Part shown: one piece after another, positions 19,101-27,517 of the stretch | Layout: every line of letters begins with the position of its first letter | How positions within the stretch are numbered: position 1 is the stretch's first letter | Origin: Flavihumibacter fluminis | GTDB taxonomy: Bacteria > Bacteroidota > Bacteroidia > Chitinophagales > Chitinophagaceae | Reading direction: 5' to 3' | Length of the DNA stretch: 64,000 nucleotides | NCBI RefSeq assembly: GCF_021491375.1 | Contig: NZ_JAKEVY010000003.1 | Coordinates: 496,001-560,000 of the forward strand | The notes under the pieces: model-generated | Seen by the model: only the letters and a program-made list of their open reading frames with translations | What the model was told of the DNA's origin: nothing | Databases searched by the model: none | Translations under genes and position numbers: made by a program

Positions 19101-19199
19101 GCCCATTACTTTACCCCGGATCACCTTTGTCTGGGCCTGGGTTAGCAATGTTAGCAACATTAAAAGTTGCAAAACAACTAAGCTTCTAAATTTTCGCAT
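16104..19199 (-). CDS. SusC/RagA-family TonB-linked outer membrane transporter
   Basis: 1031 residues from ATG 19199; an in-frame TTG at 19238 would add residues before a clear signal peptide (VVLQLLMLLTLLTQAQ). After it come a carboxypeptidase-regulatory-like domain (VIRGKVMGANGEPIQGATV), the TonB-box/plug region (GEVVVTALGIQRQTKSLTYATQ), the SusC hallmark SALYGSRAANGVI, and a long barrel ending FNLKLSF. It imports ligands across the outer membrane with TonB energy together with the SusD partner. The 5' region holds an AACGTT-centred operator candidate also found upstream of the GH109 and GMC genes, linking it to the LacI regulator at 21432. Confidence 0.94.
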   Translation of the reverse strand: MRKFRSLVVLQLLMLLTLLTQAQTKVIRGKVMGANGEPIQGATVIVKGQTGGTSTDNAGVFVLTVPAGKVTLVVTSVGFQSMDVMIAENETEAVISLQKTDGELGEVVVTALGIQRQTKSLTYATQKISGESINEVRDANFANTLSGKVAGLVVNQSASGPGGATRIVLRGNRSIQGNNNALIVVDGVAIDNSTPSGQVNNDFGGQNGSDGAANINPDDIESINVLKGAAASALYGSRAANGVIMITTKKGKSGKLGVDVNTGVAFDKPMILPEFQNQYSQGNGGNYSANAGQSWGQKMSGQQVTDWTGKQTSLNAQPDNIKDFFRTGTNVNNSLAVSGGFEKVQSYFSYTNNYVDGIIPDNQLNRHTINFRINSKISSKLSADAKATYTVQNLYNKPRLGEESSVMMNLYKMPRNVSLDDVKNYSSINSSGIETQNYWTTSSIYMNPYWTVKNTHRDEIRNRINGLVSMKYDLTSWLSVQGRVSYDRYDDNILEKYANNTLLFAKAGGSMGVGNIRVSEENMDLLLSGNNKISDDFSINYNLGTSVLKRKLNTSITNANGLQVPNRYDLSFAANLSTVTSNVETELHSVYGTTQLSFRDYLYLDVTARNDWASTLPKPHSYFYPSFGITALLSEMMNLPTSISYAKLRASYTRVGNDAPAYLLAQTYTFSQGGTGGFISQDRTKAITNLKPELTTALEIGTEWRFFNNRLGLDFTYYKTNSKNQLLRLGLAPASGFEFQYINAGNIENQGFEASITGKPIRSGNFTWDMILNMSANRNKIIELSPDINTAFIGGAFGRTANVAVTVGGAYGDLYAYGWAKQDGKYLVDNQGKPVRTADTKYVGNFNPKFNLGFGNTFSYGNWVASALVDGRFGGVVTSGTDANFAFDGTADYTEAFRDGNMVLDAVQEDGSKNTAAINAETFWTTVSGGRYSWGEFFTYDATNVRLRELSIGYQFDKFPIKFVKSAKLSLVGRNIFFLYRGSSILDIPGIGERKMNFDPELSLGASNFQGVEYGNMPSTRSIGFNLKLSF

Positions 19200-19312
19200 G
19201 GCAGTTTTTATTTGATTTCTGAATAATTCAACAGACAATTTTTTTTGCCTGAATTATTGTCTGCTGGTCTAATGTAGTTATAACCGTAGTACAAAATATC
19301 GGCTGAACGGAC

Positions 19313-19324
19313 TATAACGTTGTA
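19313..19324. promoter_or_regulatory. LacI-type operator candidate upstream of susC
   Basis: TATAACGTTGTA matches the palindrome upstream of the GH109 gene at 10 of 12 positions and keeps the central AACGTT. It lies 114 bases upstream of the susC start codon. Confidence 0.4.
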
Positions 19325-19877
19325 GTAAATTTTCTTTTGTTCAACTCTGTAATGTCTAATCCGAATGGAAGTATTTTATGCTTTCTGCTAAAATTGAAAA
19401 CAAAAAAAAGAGAATACAGAAAATAAAAAACAAAGGAGAAGATCCTTTTATTACCTGCGTTGACAGACCATTTGCTTTATGATCATTATGACCAAACCGG
19501 AAAACTTTTGAACAACAGTGGTAGTACTAAAACATGCAGTCCGGAACATGTTCTCCAACAGACCTTGTATTTCCAATTTTCATATTTGTATCAGGAAGCA
19601 CAGTTTATATCCTTGAAAAAAAGAACCTTGCAGGGAGCGAGCAGTACTTCCTGATTACATCAAAGAGGACATTGCTCATTCTGCTGATGAGAATTGGCTT
19701 GTACTGGTTTCCCTTCCTGCAGCATCAGTCATCAGTATGAGAACTTTCCCTCTTCCCAATGGTTCAGATCCCTTGTGTCTAACTGGAAGCGTTTGCTGAT
19801 TACGATGTTTCTTGTTCAAAGGGAATCCTGTCGGTTAGGCTGAAATTATTGCTTAGCAGCTGATCACTGATTTTTTA

Positions 19878-19889
19878 TAAAACGTTTTA
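19878..19889. promoter_or_regulatory. LacI-type operator candidate upstream of GH109 gene
   Basis: TAAAACGTTTTA is a perfect 12-base palindrome with the central CG step typical of LacI-family operators. It ends 50 bases before the GH109 start codon. A LacI-family regulator gene lies 1.5 kb downstream. Confidence 0.55.
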
Positions 19890-19939
19890 CTGGCAGTGCT
19901 TCACCGATTTATCGCTAATTTTTCAGGACAAATATTTTC

Positions 19940-21334
19940 ATGATGAATGATATAACAAGAAGATCATTTATAAAAAACACTGCAATGGGAACCGCTGCTG
20001 CGGCCTTCCTGTCATTCCCGGTACAAATGATGGCCAGTGAAAAAGCAAGCCTGGTAAGGGTTGGGTTTATTGGCGTCGGGTCCCGCGGAAGACTTCATAT
20101 GGAAGAAATGCTAAAGCGGAAGGATGTTGAAATAGTTGCAATTGCTGATCCTGCTTCAACAAGTATTGGGAAAGCCCTGAGCCTGGTTCGCAAATATGGC
20201 AAAAAGGAACCAAAGGTTTTTGGCAACGGCAATTATGATTTCAAAAACATGTTGAAGCTTGCTGAACTGGATGCCGTGTTCATTGCATCGCCATGGGAGT
20301 GGCACCTGCCGCAAAGCATACTGGCCATGGAATCAGGCAAGGCTGTTGGCCTTGAAGTTGCCGGTGCTATTAAACTGCAGGATTGCTGGGATTTCGTCAA
20401 CACGTATGAAAAAACAAAATCCCCCATCATGATGCTGGAAAATGTTTGCTACCGCAGGGATGTTATGGCGGTGCTGAACATGGTGCAACAAAAACGATTT
20501 GGTGAGCTATTGCATCTACAGGGTGGATACCAGCACGATTTACGTGCCCAGCTTTTTAATACATCGCCGGAATGTTGTAAGGGTGTAGAATTCGGGGAAA
20601 AAGGAATCGGATCGTCCAGGTGGCGCACGGAATATTATCAGAAAGTAAATGCTGAAATCTATCCCACGCATCAGTTAGGGCCAATTGCTGTAATGACCGA
20701 TATCAATCGGGGCAACCGGCTTACCAGCCTGAACAGTATGGCCACCAAAGCAAGAGGCATGAACCGATATGTTGCTAAAAATCTGGAGGGTGGCCCGAAT
20801 CATCCTAATGCTAAACTCAAATTCAAGTTGGGTGATATTGTAACCACTTCGCTGCAAACAGCCAATGGGGAAACCATCGTTCTTACTCACGACACCAATT
20901 CTCCCCGACCGTATAATCTTGGATTTAAAGTACAGGGGACCAATGGTATCTGGCAGGAATTCCAGGAAGGCCAATTCAACCAGGGCATGATCTATTTTGA
21001 AGACAGCAGTCCCGCCCATACATGGGAAAACCCCCAGAAGTATCTGGAAGAATATGATCACCCCCTATGGAAAAAATTCGCAAAAGAAGCAGAGGGATCA
21101 GGCCATGGAGGAATGGATTTCTTTGTTGACAATGCCTTTATTGAGTGCATCAAGCGCAAGGTAGACTTTCCGCTGGATGTATATGACCTTGCAACATGGA
21201 GAAGTATCACACCCTTGAGCGAAAGATCAATTAATGAAGGCGGACAACTGGTGAAAGTCCCGGACTTTACAAGAGGGAAATGGAAAACAAGAAAGTCCTT
21301 TGGACAGATTTTTTCGCCTGATGCGACTTTTTAG
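19940..21334 (+). CDS. GH109-like glycosidase of the Gfo/Idh/MocA fold (alpha-N-acetylgalactosaminidase-like), exported
   Basis: 464 residues with a Tat-like signal (TRRSFIKNTAMGTAAAAF). An NAD-binding Rossmann segment follows (VGFIGVGSRGR). GH109 enzymes cleave terminal alpha-GalNAc by an NAD-dependent redox-elimination mechanism. Features in keeping with that family are PWEWHLP at 118-124, LEVAGA at 138-143, GGYQHDLR at 195-202 and YPTH at 241-244, which supply the expected active-site Tyr and His residues. It faces away from susC and is followed by a strong terminator, so it may be a single-gene unit. Substrate could also be another N-acetylhexosaminide; assignment rests on motifs only. 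Confidence 0.8.
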   Translation: MMNDITRRSFIKNTAMGTAAAAFLSFPVQMMASEKASLVRVGFIGVGSRGRLHMEEMLKRKDVEIVAIADPASTSIGKALSLVRKYGKKEPKVFGNGNYDFKNMLKLAELDAVFIASPWEWHLPQSILAMESGKAVGLEVAGAIKLQDCWDFVNTYEKTKSPIMMLENVCYRRDVMAVLNMVQQKRFGELLHLQGGYQHDLRAQLFNTSPECCKGVEFGEKGIGSSRWRTEYYQKVNAEIYPTHQLGPIAVMTDINRGNRLTSLNSMATKARGMNRYVAKNLEGGPNHPNAKLKFKLGDIVTTSLQTANGETIVLTHDTNSPRPYNLGFKVQGTNGIWQEFQEGQFNQGMIYFEDSSPAHTWENPQKYLEEYDHPLWKKFAKEAEGSGHGGMDFFVDNAFIECIKRKVDFPLDVYDLATWRSITPLSERSINEGGQLVKVPDFTRGKWKTRKSFGQIFSPDATF

Positions 21335-21359
21335 GCAGTAGTTTTGAATTATAATTGGT

Positions 21360-21391
21360 AAGTTATGGTATTTCTATACCGTAACTTTTTT
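21360..21391 (+). terminator. intrinsic terminator after GH109 gene
   Basis: A 12-base stem (AAGTTATGGTAT / ATACCGTAACTT, with one T-G wobble) and a short loop are followed by a T-run. It lies 26 bases after the GH109 stop and separates that gene from the lacI-type gene. Confidence 0.8.
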
Positions 21392-21431
21392 TATCGCTGT
21401 ACAACATTAGCAGTCAGAATATTTTATTACC

Positions 21432-22445
21432 ATGGAGAAAAAGCCAGTAACAATTAAAGAAATTGCAAGGCGACTGAACATTTCAGTTTCAGCCGTATCC
21501 AAGGCTTTACATGACGACCCCAGCATCGGCCTCCGAACCAGGATGAGGGTAAAAGCCATGGCGGAAGAGCTCAAATATGAGCCCAACCAGACTGCTATTT
21601 TTCTACAAAAAGGTCGCACGAACACCATTGGGGTAATTGTACCCAGCCTGGTAGAATCATTCTTTCCACAAGTCATTAGCGGAATAGAAGAGGTAGCAAA
21701 CAAACACAATTATGTGGTTTTACTGGGTCAGTCCATGGAAGACCCGGAAAGGGAGCAAATGCTTCTCGAAACCATGAAAAAACACCGGGTAGATGGTATA
21801 CTTATATCTATCAGCAAAAACACTTTCCAGTACGACCACCTCAGGAAGGTAAAAGAAAGTATTCCACTGGTATTCTTCGATCGTATTCCAGACATGAAAG
21901 AGATTCACTATGTTGCCTGCAACCTTGTTTCTGGCACTGTGCAGGCAATGAATTATCTGCTGCAACAAAAGCACCGGGTCATCGGTATGGTCAATGGGCC
22001 AGAAAAACTTTTTTCCAGCCGGGAGAGACTGGAAGGATTTCGCCAGGCACTTAGTAAGAGCAGGTTGAAATATGATCCATCGCTGGTGGTAAATTCAGAT
22101 CTATCCAAAGAAAGTGTTATCCAGGCGGTTAAAGAACTTCTTGCCAATAAACGAAAACCAACAGCACTGATCGCCTTTCATGACAATGCAGCCATTGAAA
22201 TTATTGAATACCTGAAGTCTATCAGGAAAGACAAATCCATTCCTGTAGTAAGTTTTGCCAACCTGCCCATGAGCTCCCACACTATGTTCAAACCAGCCGC
22301 ATCAGTAGAACAATATCCATACCTGCAGGGCCAGAAGGCAATGGAAGTCCTGATAGATGTACTCAACAACAAAGAAACCGACCAGGGTGCCAATACTGCG
22401 TTTTATAAAATCATCCTGGACTCCAGGCTGGTTCTCCTAAAATAG
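21432..22445 (+). CDS. LacI-family transcriptional regulator
   Basis: 337 residues. The N-terminal helix-turn-helix and hinge are typical (VTIKEIARRLNISVSAVSKALHD, then RVKAMAEELKYEPN). A periplasmic-binding-like sensor domain follows from TNTIGVIVPSL, with VDGILISIS and PTALIAFHDNAA strands. It is placed between the GH109 gene and the eight-gene-long catabolic stretch, and AACGTT-centred palindromes occur upstream of susC, GH109 and the GMC gene, so it is the probable regulator of the whole locus, responding to an amino sugar or its derivative. The ligand is inferred from neighbours only. Confidence 0.92.
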   Translation: MEKKPVTIKEIARRLNISVSAVSKALHDDPSIGLRTRMRVKAMAEELKYEPNQTAIFLQKGRTNTIGVIVPSLVESFFPQVISGIEEVANKHNYVVLLGQSMEDPEREQMLLETMKKHRVDGILISISKNTFQYDHLRKVKESIPLVFFDRIPDMKEIHYVACNLVSGTVQAMNYLLQQKHRVIGMVNGPEKLFSSRERLEGFRQALSKSRLKYDPSLVVNSDLSKESVIQAVKELLANKRKPTALIAFHDNAAIEIIEYLKSIRKDKSIPVVSFANLPMSSHTMFKPAASVEQYPYLQGQKAMEVLIDVLNNKETDQGANTAFYKIILDSRLVLLK

Positions 22446-22457
22446 TAAAACGTTATA
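22446..22457. promoter_or_regulatory. LacI-type operator candidate upstream of GMC gene
   Basis: TAAAACGTTATA matches the GH109 palindrome at 11 of 12 positions. It starts at the base after the lacI stop codon and lies 65 bases before the GMC start, placing it well for control of the catabolic operon. Confidence 0.5.
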
Positions 22458-22522
22458 TTAAATTCTGTGGCGCTTAGTTTGATACATTCACCTCACAAGA
22501 ATTTATATTAAACTGTTCACTG

Positions 22523-24202
22523 ATGTCAGAATTTGAATTTGATGCCATTGTGGTAGGTTCCGGAATCAGTGGTGGCTGGGCTGCAAAAGAACTCACAGAG
22601 CAGGGACTTCGTGTGGTAATGCTGGAAAGAGGAAGAAAATTTGAACACCTGAAAGACTATTCCCATGCGCAAAAGGAATTCTGGCACTGGCCCCATCGCG
22701 GAACCCGTACGCGCAAAATGATTGAACAATACCCGGTGTTAAGCAGGGACTACCTGATGGATGAAAACCTGATGGATTACTGGCCATTGGAAGAAGAAAA
22801 TCCATATACAGAAATCAAGCGTTTTGACTGGTTTCGAAGCTACCAGATGGGCGGGCGATCAATTATGTGGGGAAGGCAGAGCTACAGGCTAAGCAATTTT
22901 GATTTTGAAGCCAATGCAAAAGACGGAATAGCCATAGACTGGCCGATACGATATGAAGAAATCGCCCCCTGGTACGACCATGTAGAGAAATTTGCCGGTA
23001 TTAATGGATCCTACGAACAACTACCACAACTTCCGGATGGCGTATTTCAGCCTCCCATGAAAATGAATTGTGTGGAAACTGACCTCGCCCAAAAGTTAAA
23101 AACACATTATCAAGGCAGGAGAGCCATGATAATAGGCAGGTCAGCCAATCTTACCGAAGCGTTACCTGGAAGAAACAAATGCCAGTACCGCGATAAGTGT
23201 GCCTTGGGTTGTCCATTTAGCGGCTATTTCAGCACGCAGTCTTCCACCCTTCCCGCGGCCCTGAAAACTGGTAAACTAAGCATCCATACCTGGAGTATTG
23301 TAACCAGGATCCTGTACGACAAGGACACACAAAAAGCAACAGGAGTTGAAGTGCTGGATGCAAGGACCAACGCAACCTATGTGTATAAGGCGAAAATCAT
23401 TTTCCTGAATGCTTCTGCACTGAACAGCACCTGGATCCTTATGAACTCTGCAACGGATATCTGGCCGGAGGGGTTGGGTAGCAGTAGTGGCGAATTGGGT
23501 CATAACCTGATGGATCACCATATAGGAGCTGAAGCTTCGGGTGATGTTACCGGGTATGAGGACAAATACTACTACGGAAGACGGCCCAATGGAATCTATA
23601 TTCCACGCTACAGGAACTTATTTGGCGACAAACGCCCTTACCTGAGGGGATTTGGCTACCAGGGTAGTGCCAGCAGGGAAGGATGGAACAGGGAAGTTGC
23701 CGAGTACCTCATTGGGAAAGAGTTAAAAGAGCTGCTATCCGAACCCGGCTCCTGGCGTTTTGGTATTGGTGCTTTTGGTGAAATGCTGCCGTACCATGAC
23801 AATCGGATTACCCTCGACCGGCAGCGGAAAGATAAATGGGGGCTTCCAACACTCGCAATTGATTGCGAAATCCGAGAAAACGAGCGTATGATGCGCCGCG
23901 ATATGGTAGGAGATGCCGTTGAAATGCTGGAGTCGATGGGCCTCACCAATATCCGCTCTGCTGATGAGCCTGGTGCACCCGGACGTGCCATACATGAAAT
24001 GGGAACCGCCAGGATGGGCCGCGATCGCAAAACCTCGGTTCTGAATAAATGGAACCAGGTATGGGACGCAAAAAATGTTTTCGTTACAGATGGTGCCTGT
24101 ATGACATCATCGGCTTGCCAGAATCCTTCGCTCACCTATATGGCGCTTACTGCAAGGGCAGCCAATTACGCAGTGGAAGAATTAAAAAAAAGGAATCTTT
24201 AA
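22523..24202 (+). CDS. GMC-family FAD oxidoreductase with cysteine cluster
   Basis: 559 residues. The FAD-binding motif GSGISGGWAAKELTEQG is at the N-terminus. The C-terminus carries the GMC catalytic His and Asn in AIHEMGTARMG and ACQNPSLTYMA. In between, NKCQYRDKCALGCPFSG places three cysteines in a pattern recalling the Fe-S ligand region of FAD-dependent sugar dehydrogenases. Relatives oxidise sugars, sugar acids or glycosides at C1, C2 or C3. No secretion signal is visible. It heads an operon with a permease, an esterase, NagB, NagA and a sugar-acid dehydratase, so an amino sugar or its acid is the likely substrate. Confidence 0.85.
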   Translation: MSEFEFDAIVVGSGISGGWAAKELTEQGLRVVMLERGRKFEHLKDYSHAQKEFWHWPHRGTRTRKMIEQYPVLSRDYLMDENLMDYWPLEEENPYTEIKRFDWFRSYQMGGRSIMWGRQSYRLSNFDFEANAKDGIAIDWPIRYEEIAPWYDHVEKFAGINGSYEQLPQLPDGVFQPPMKMNCVETDLAQKLKTHYQGRRAMIIGRSANLTEALPGRNKCQYRDKCALGCPFSGYFSTQSSTLPAALKTGKLSIHTWSIVTRILYDKDTQKATGVEVLDARTNATYVYKAKIIFLNASALNSTWILMNSATDIWPEGLGSSSGELGHNLMDHHIGAEASGDVTGYEDKYYYGRRPNGIYIPRYRNLFGDKRPYLRGFGYQGSASREGWNREVAEYLIGKELKELLSEPGSWRFGIGAFGEMLPYHDNRITLDRQRKDKWGLPTLAIDCEIRENERMMRRDMVGDAVEMLESMGLTNIRSADEPGAPGRAIHEMGTARMGRDRKTSVLNKWNQVWDAKNVFVTDGACMTSSACQNPSLTYMALTARAANYAVEELKKRNL

Positions 24203-24217
24203 GCATCAATTGCCATC

Positions 24218-25498
24218 ATGCCATACGAACACCAAACTTCAATCAAACGTCCTAACCAACTAGTCTACCCAATACTGATCATTGGTGTACTCTTTTTCAT
24301 TTTCGGATTTGTGACCTGGCTGAATGGCACCCTTATACCCTACCTGAAAATTATTTGTGAGCTGGAAAATGATACCCAGGCTTTTTTAGTGGTCACAGCT
24401 TCCTATATGGCCTATTTTTTTCTCGCATTACCGTCTGCCTCCATCCTGAAAAAAATCGGTTATAAAAAAGGCATGTCTGTCGGGTTATTGGTGATGGTAG
24501 CCGGCACGCTCACCTTTATCCCGGCGGCAGATCAACGCAGTTTTGGCCTGTTTTTACTCGGCCTGTTTTTACAGGGTGCAGGTATGGCTTTGTTACAAAC
24601 TGCCTCCAACCCATATATCAGCATCCTTGGCCCAATGGAAAGTGCGGCCAAACGAATCAGCATTATGGGAATCGCCAATAAACTGGCCGGCGTAATAAGC
24701 CCCCTGATTCTGGGAAGCCTGTTGCTGGCCAATGTCGGCAATATCCAGGTGCAGCTGAACAATAACAGTAACCCGGAAGCCAGGGAAAAACTCCTGGGAG
24801 AGCTGGCATCCAGGATCCATTTTCCATATATCATCATGGCCCTGGTACTGGTCGCCCTGGCCATTATGATTCACAAATCCTCCCTGCCTGAAATACAGGA
24901 AGAAGCTCCAGTACAAGAAAAAAAATCAGATGGGCAAAGCATATTTGGATTCCGTCACCTTTGGCTGGGAGTGCTTTGCATCTTCCTGTATGTGGGAGCA
25001 GAAGTAATGGCGGGCGATGCCATTGGAATTTATGGAAATTCCATGGGCATGCCCATTGAGGATACCCGCTATTTTACCTCCTTCACCCTGGCAGCCATGC
25101 TGGTTGGGTACATCATTGGAATCATCAGTATTCCCAAATACGTTTCCCAGCAACAGGCATTAAAGCTATCGGCAATATCAGGCATTATTTTTACCGCAGC
25201 CACCTACTTTACCAACGGATACCTCTCGATTACCATGATAGCATTGCTTGGCCTGTCAAATGCGCTGATGTGGCCAGCCATATTCCCATTGGCAATTTCC
25301 GGCCTCGGTTCCAAAACCAAAACAGGATCCGCACTGCTAATCATGGGTATTGCAGGAGGCGCAATCATTCCGCTGCTATTCGGTGAACTGAAAAGTATCC
25401 CATCAATAGAATTCAAAGCCGCATTCGCAGTGCTGCTTATTCCCAGCTATTGCTATATCCTTTACTATTCACTGGCTGGGCACAAACCAAGGCAATAA
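24218..25498 (+). CDS. MFS sugar permease (FucP/GluP type, NagP-like)
   Basis: 426 residues with about twelve hydrophobic helices. The motifs FFIFGFVTWLNGTLIPYLK and QGAGMALLQTASNPYI mark the FucP/glucose-galactose permease branch, a group that includes the GlcNAc permease NagP. Context with NagA and NagB makes an N-acetylhexosamine-proton symporter of the inner membrane the best guess. It follows the GMC gene by 15 bases and precedes the esterase gene by 22. Confidence 0.88.
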   Translation: MPYEHQTSIKRPNQLVYPILIIGVLFFIFGFVTWLNGTLIPYLKIICELENDTQAFLVVTASYMAYFFLALPSASILKKIGYKKGMSVGLLVMVAGTLTFIPAADQRSFGLFLLGLFLQGAGMALLQTASNPYISILGPMESAAKRISIMGIANKLAGVISPLILGSLLLANVGNIQVQLNNNSNPEAREKLLGELASRIHFPYIIMALVLVALAIMIHKSSLPEIQEEAPVQEKKSDGQSIFGFRHLWLGVLCIFLYVGAEVMAGDAIGIYGNSMGMPIEDTRYFTSFTLAAMLVGYIIGIISIPKYVSQQQALKLSAISGIIFTAATYFTNGYLSITMIALLGLSNALMWPAIFPLAISGLGSKTKTGSALLIMGIAGGAIIPLLFGELKSIPSIEFKAAFAVLLIPSYCYILYYSLAGHKPRQ

Positions 25499-25520
25499 AC
25501 CAACCAAGACCTTTCGGAAA

Positions 25521-27500
25521 ATGTATATAGACGTAAGCAAAAAAGACAGGCAGGCAGGAAAAAGTTCTCCGCCCAAAAAACCGGATACCATTAGGGATCT
25601 GCTGACAGACCAGGCGGGAAAGTTATTCCAGACGCATAAGCTCCCGGCCAGCAGGCAGGAATGGGCGTCCATGAAAAAAACAATATCCGAATGTATTATT
25701 GAAAAGGCGGGAATCCAATTTTACCCCGAACTCCCATTCAACCAGGTTATAACGGGACGGTCCAGGAGAATGACTTATTCAATCCAAAACCTGTACTTTC
25801 AAACCCTTCCAGGCGTGTACGCTACAGCAAATATGTACATTCCCGATGGGGACGGCCCCTTTCCCGCGGTAATCAATTTCCACGGACATATAATCGATTC
25901 AAAGCTGGACCAATCTGTTCAGAACAGGGCACATATGTTGGCCCAAAACGGATTCGTGTGCTTTTGCATGGATGCCTTCGGAACCGGGGAAAGATCTGTA
26001 CACCCAAAAGGATCAGATTATCATGGCGGCATGGAAGGAGCCAGCCACTTCAATCACGGGCAAAGCCTCCTGGGTATTCAGGCTTCCGAAAATATACGTA
26101 TTGTTGATCTCCTGCATTCTTTCGACTTCATAGATCGAAACAATATTGGAGCCACCGGAGAAAGCGGGGGTGGCAACCAGGCCATGTGGCTGGCAGCAAT
26201 CGACGATAGAATTAAGGCGGTAATGCCTGTTGTAAGCGTTGGCACATTTGAAGCGTTCATAATGGCGCACAACTGCGTATGCGAAACGCTCCCCCATGGA
26301 CTGCAAATTTGCGAAGAAGCCCATGTTTTGGGAATGATTGCGCCCAGGGGTTTATATGTGTGCAATGCCCTGCAGGAAAAGCATAGCGCTTTTGCCACTG
26401 CCGAAATGATTCGGACAGTAACAAATACGGGCAAGATTTACCGGCTGGAAAACGCTGCGGAAAACTTTCAGATCCAGATATTCAACAACGAACATGAATA
26501 TTCCGGCGAAATGCAGCAGTCCATGATCAACTGGTTTATTAACCGGCTGAAAGCGCACCAAAACCAGGTAACCGTTAATTTGAAAAAAGCAACTCTTAGC
26601 AAGGAGGAACTGTGCGTTTTCAATTACGAACCAAGAAACAGGAAAATTATTACCCAACCGGAATACCTCCGGATGACCAGTGAAAGACTCTTACACAGGA
26701 AAGAATTCAAGTACGGCGCAAATACGGAAAGAGCGGCATTGAAGCAAATACTAGGACTGGCTGAACCTTGGGCGCTGGATGCTAACGGCACCCAACCGGC
26801 AGGCGGGAGCCATACCATACACCTGAAAAGCAGGTCCTGTCAATATCCCACTCCCTGCAGCTATTTGACCAGGCCCGACAAGCCCAATAACATTACCATC
26901 TGCCTGGACCCCCGGGGAAAGGGCGCCGCTTTCCATGAGCTACCGGCCGCCCACCCATCTGAAAACCTGGTGGCAATTGAGCTTTTGGGAACCGGGGAAT
27001 TTTCCTCCCCGACAGCCAATTTTTTCGATTCGGAAACTATCCCCTTTCACACCATCTCCAGGTCTTTGCTCTGGATGGGCAGGACGGTAATGGGTGAGTG
27101 GGTAAACCAAATACACCTGGCAACACAATTCGCCAGGGAAATGCAGGCAGCAACGTCGGTTCAGCTGGTGGCTTCTCGGGAAGCTGCTGTAGCAGCGATA
27201 CTTTATGCGGCCATTTTTCAGGGCGTCGATAAACTGTTGCTCTCCGATGCTCCGCTGAGTTACCAGTATGAGGAACAGCATACAAGCAGGGCTTTCAACA
27301 TGTCTGTTATTTTACCCGGAATAATTCCATGGGGAGACCTGGTGCACGCCATGGCTCTGTCAGATGCCGAAATTCATTGCATAGAGCCAAAAAACATTCA
27401 TGGTACCCAATTATCAGACCAACAACAGGCAACAATCAGCGAAAGATTCAACCAAATAAAAGCGCACTACCAGACTCGCGCAACCCTTAATTTTCAGTAA
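25521..27500 (+). CDS. two-part alpha/beta-hydrolase (acetylxylan-esterase-like N-half)
   Basis: 659 residues. The N-terminal half (about 85-345) is a dienelactone-hydrolase/acetyl-xylan-esterase type fold: VINFHGH oxyanion strand, the nucleophile elbow ATGESGGGNQ (Ser215), an APRGLYV strand and a histidine in NNEHEYSGEMQQ. The C-terminal half (about 370-659) again has hydrolase-like strands (NNITICLDPRGKG, VQLVASREAAVAAILYAA, KLLLSDAPL) but no GxSxG, so it looks like a duplicated, non-catalytic domain. No signal peptide is visible. In this operon a sugar deacetylase or esterase role is likely, but the substrate is unknown. Confidence 0.75.
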   Translation: MYIDVSKKDRQAGKSSPPKKPDTIRDLLTDQAGKLFQTHKLPASRQEWASMKKTISECIIEKAGIQFYPELPFNQVITGRSRRMTYSIQNLYFQTLPGVYATANMYIPDGDGPFPAVINFHGHIIDSKLDQSVQNRAHMLAQNGFVCFCMDAFGTGERSVHPKGSDYHGGMEGASHFNHGQSLLGIQASENIRIVDLLHSFDFIDRNNIGATGESGGGNQAMWLAAIDDRIKAVMPVVSVGTFEAFIMAHNCVCETLPHGLQICEEAHVLGMIAPRGLYVCNALQEKHSAFATAEMIRTVTNTGKIYRLENAAENFQIQIFNNEHEYSGEMQQSMINWFINRLKAHQNQVTVNLKKATLSKEELCVFNYEPRNRKIITQPEYLRMTSERLLHRKEFKYGANTERAALKQILGLAEPWALDANGTQPAGGSHTIHLKSRSCQYPTPCSYLTRPDKPNNITICLDPRGKGAAFHELPAAHPSENLVAIELLGTGEFSSPTANFFDSETIPFHTISRSLLWMGRTVMGEWVNQIHLATQFAREMQAATSVQLVASREAAVAAILYAAIFQGVDKLLLSDAPLSYQYEEQHTSRAFNMSVILPGIIPWGDLVHAMALSDAEIHCIEPKNIHGTQLSDQQQATISERFNQIKAHYQTRATLNFQ

Positions 27501-27517
27501 CTACATAATACAAACAC

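Larger units (their letters stand above)
19200..19939. other. 740-base divergent control region between susC and GH109 genes
   Basis: No convincing gene. It holds an inverted repeat at 19232-19239 and 19256-19263 (CAGACAAT / ATTGTCTG), two AACGTT-centred operator candidates (listed separately), and A/T-rich DNA around 19380-19440. Short frames at 19460-19740 overlap one another, lack family signals and look like noise. One plus frame near 19644-19790 (AVLPDYIKEDIAHSADENWL) has protein-like composition and might be a decayed gene, but no start or family could be named. Confidence 0.5.

Noticed and set aside
19460-19740. Two overlapping small plus-strand frames
   Set aside because: They lack a family signal, use unlikely composition and overlap each other; treated as noise in the divergent control region.
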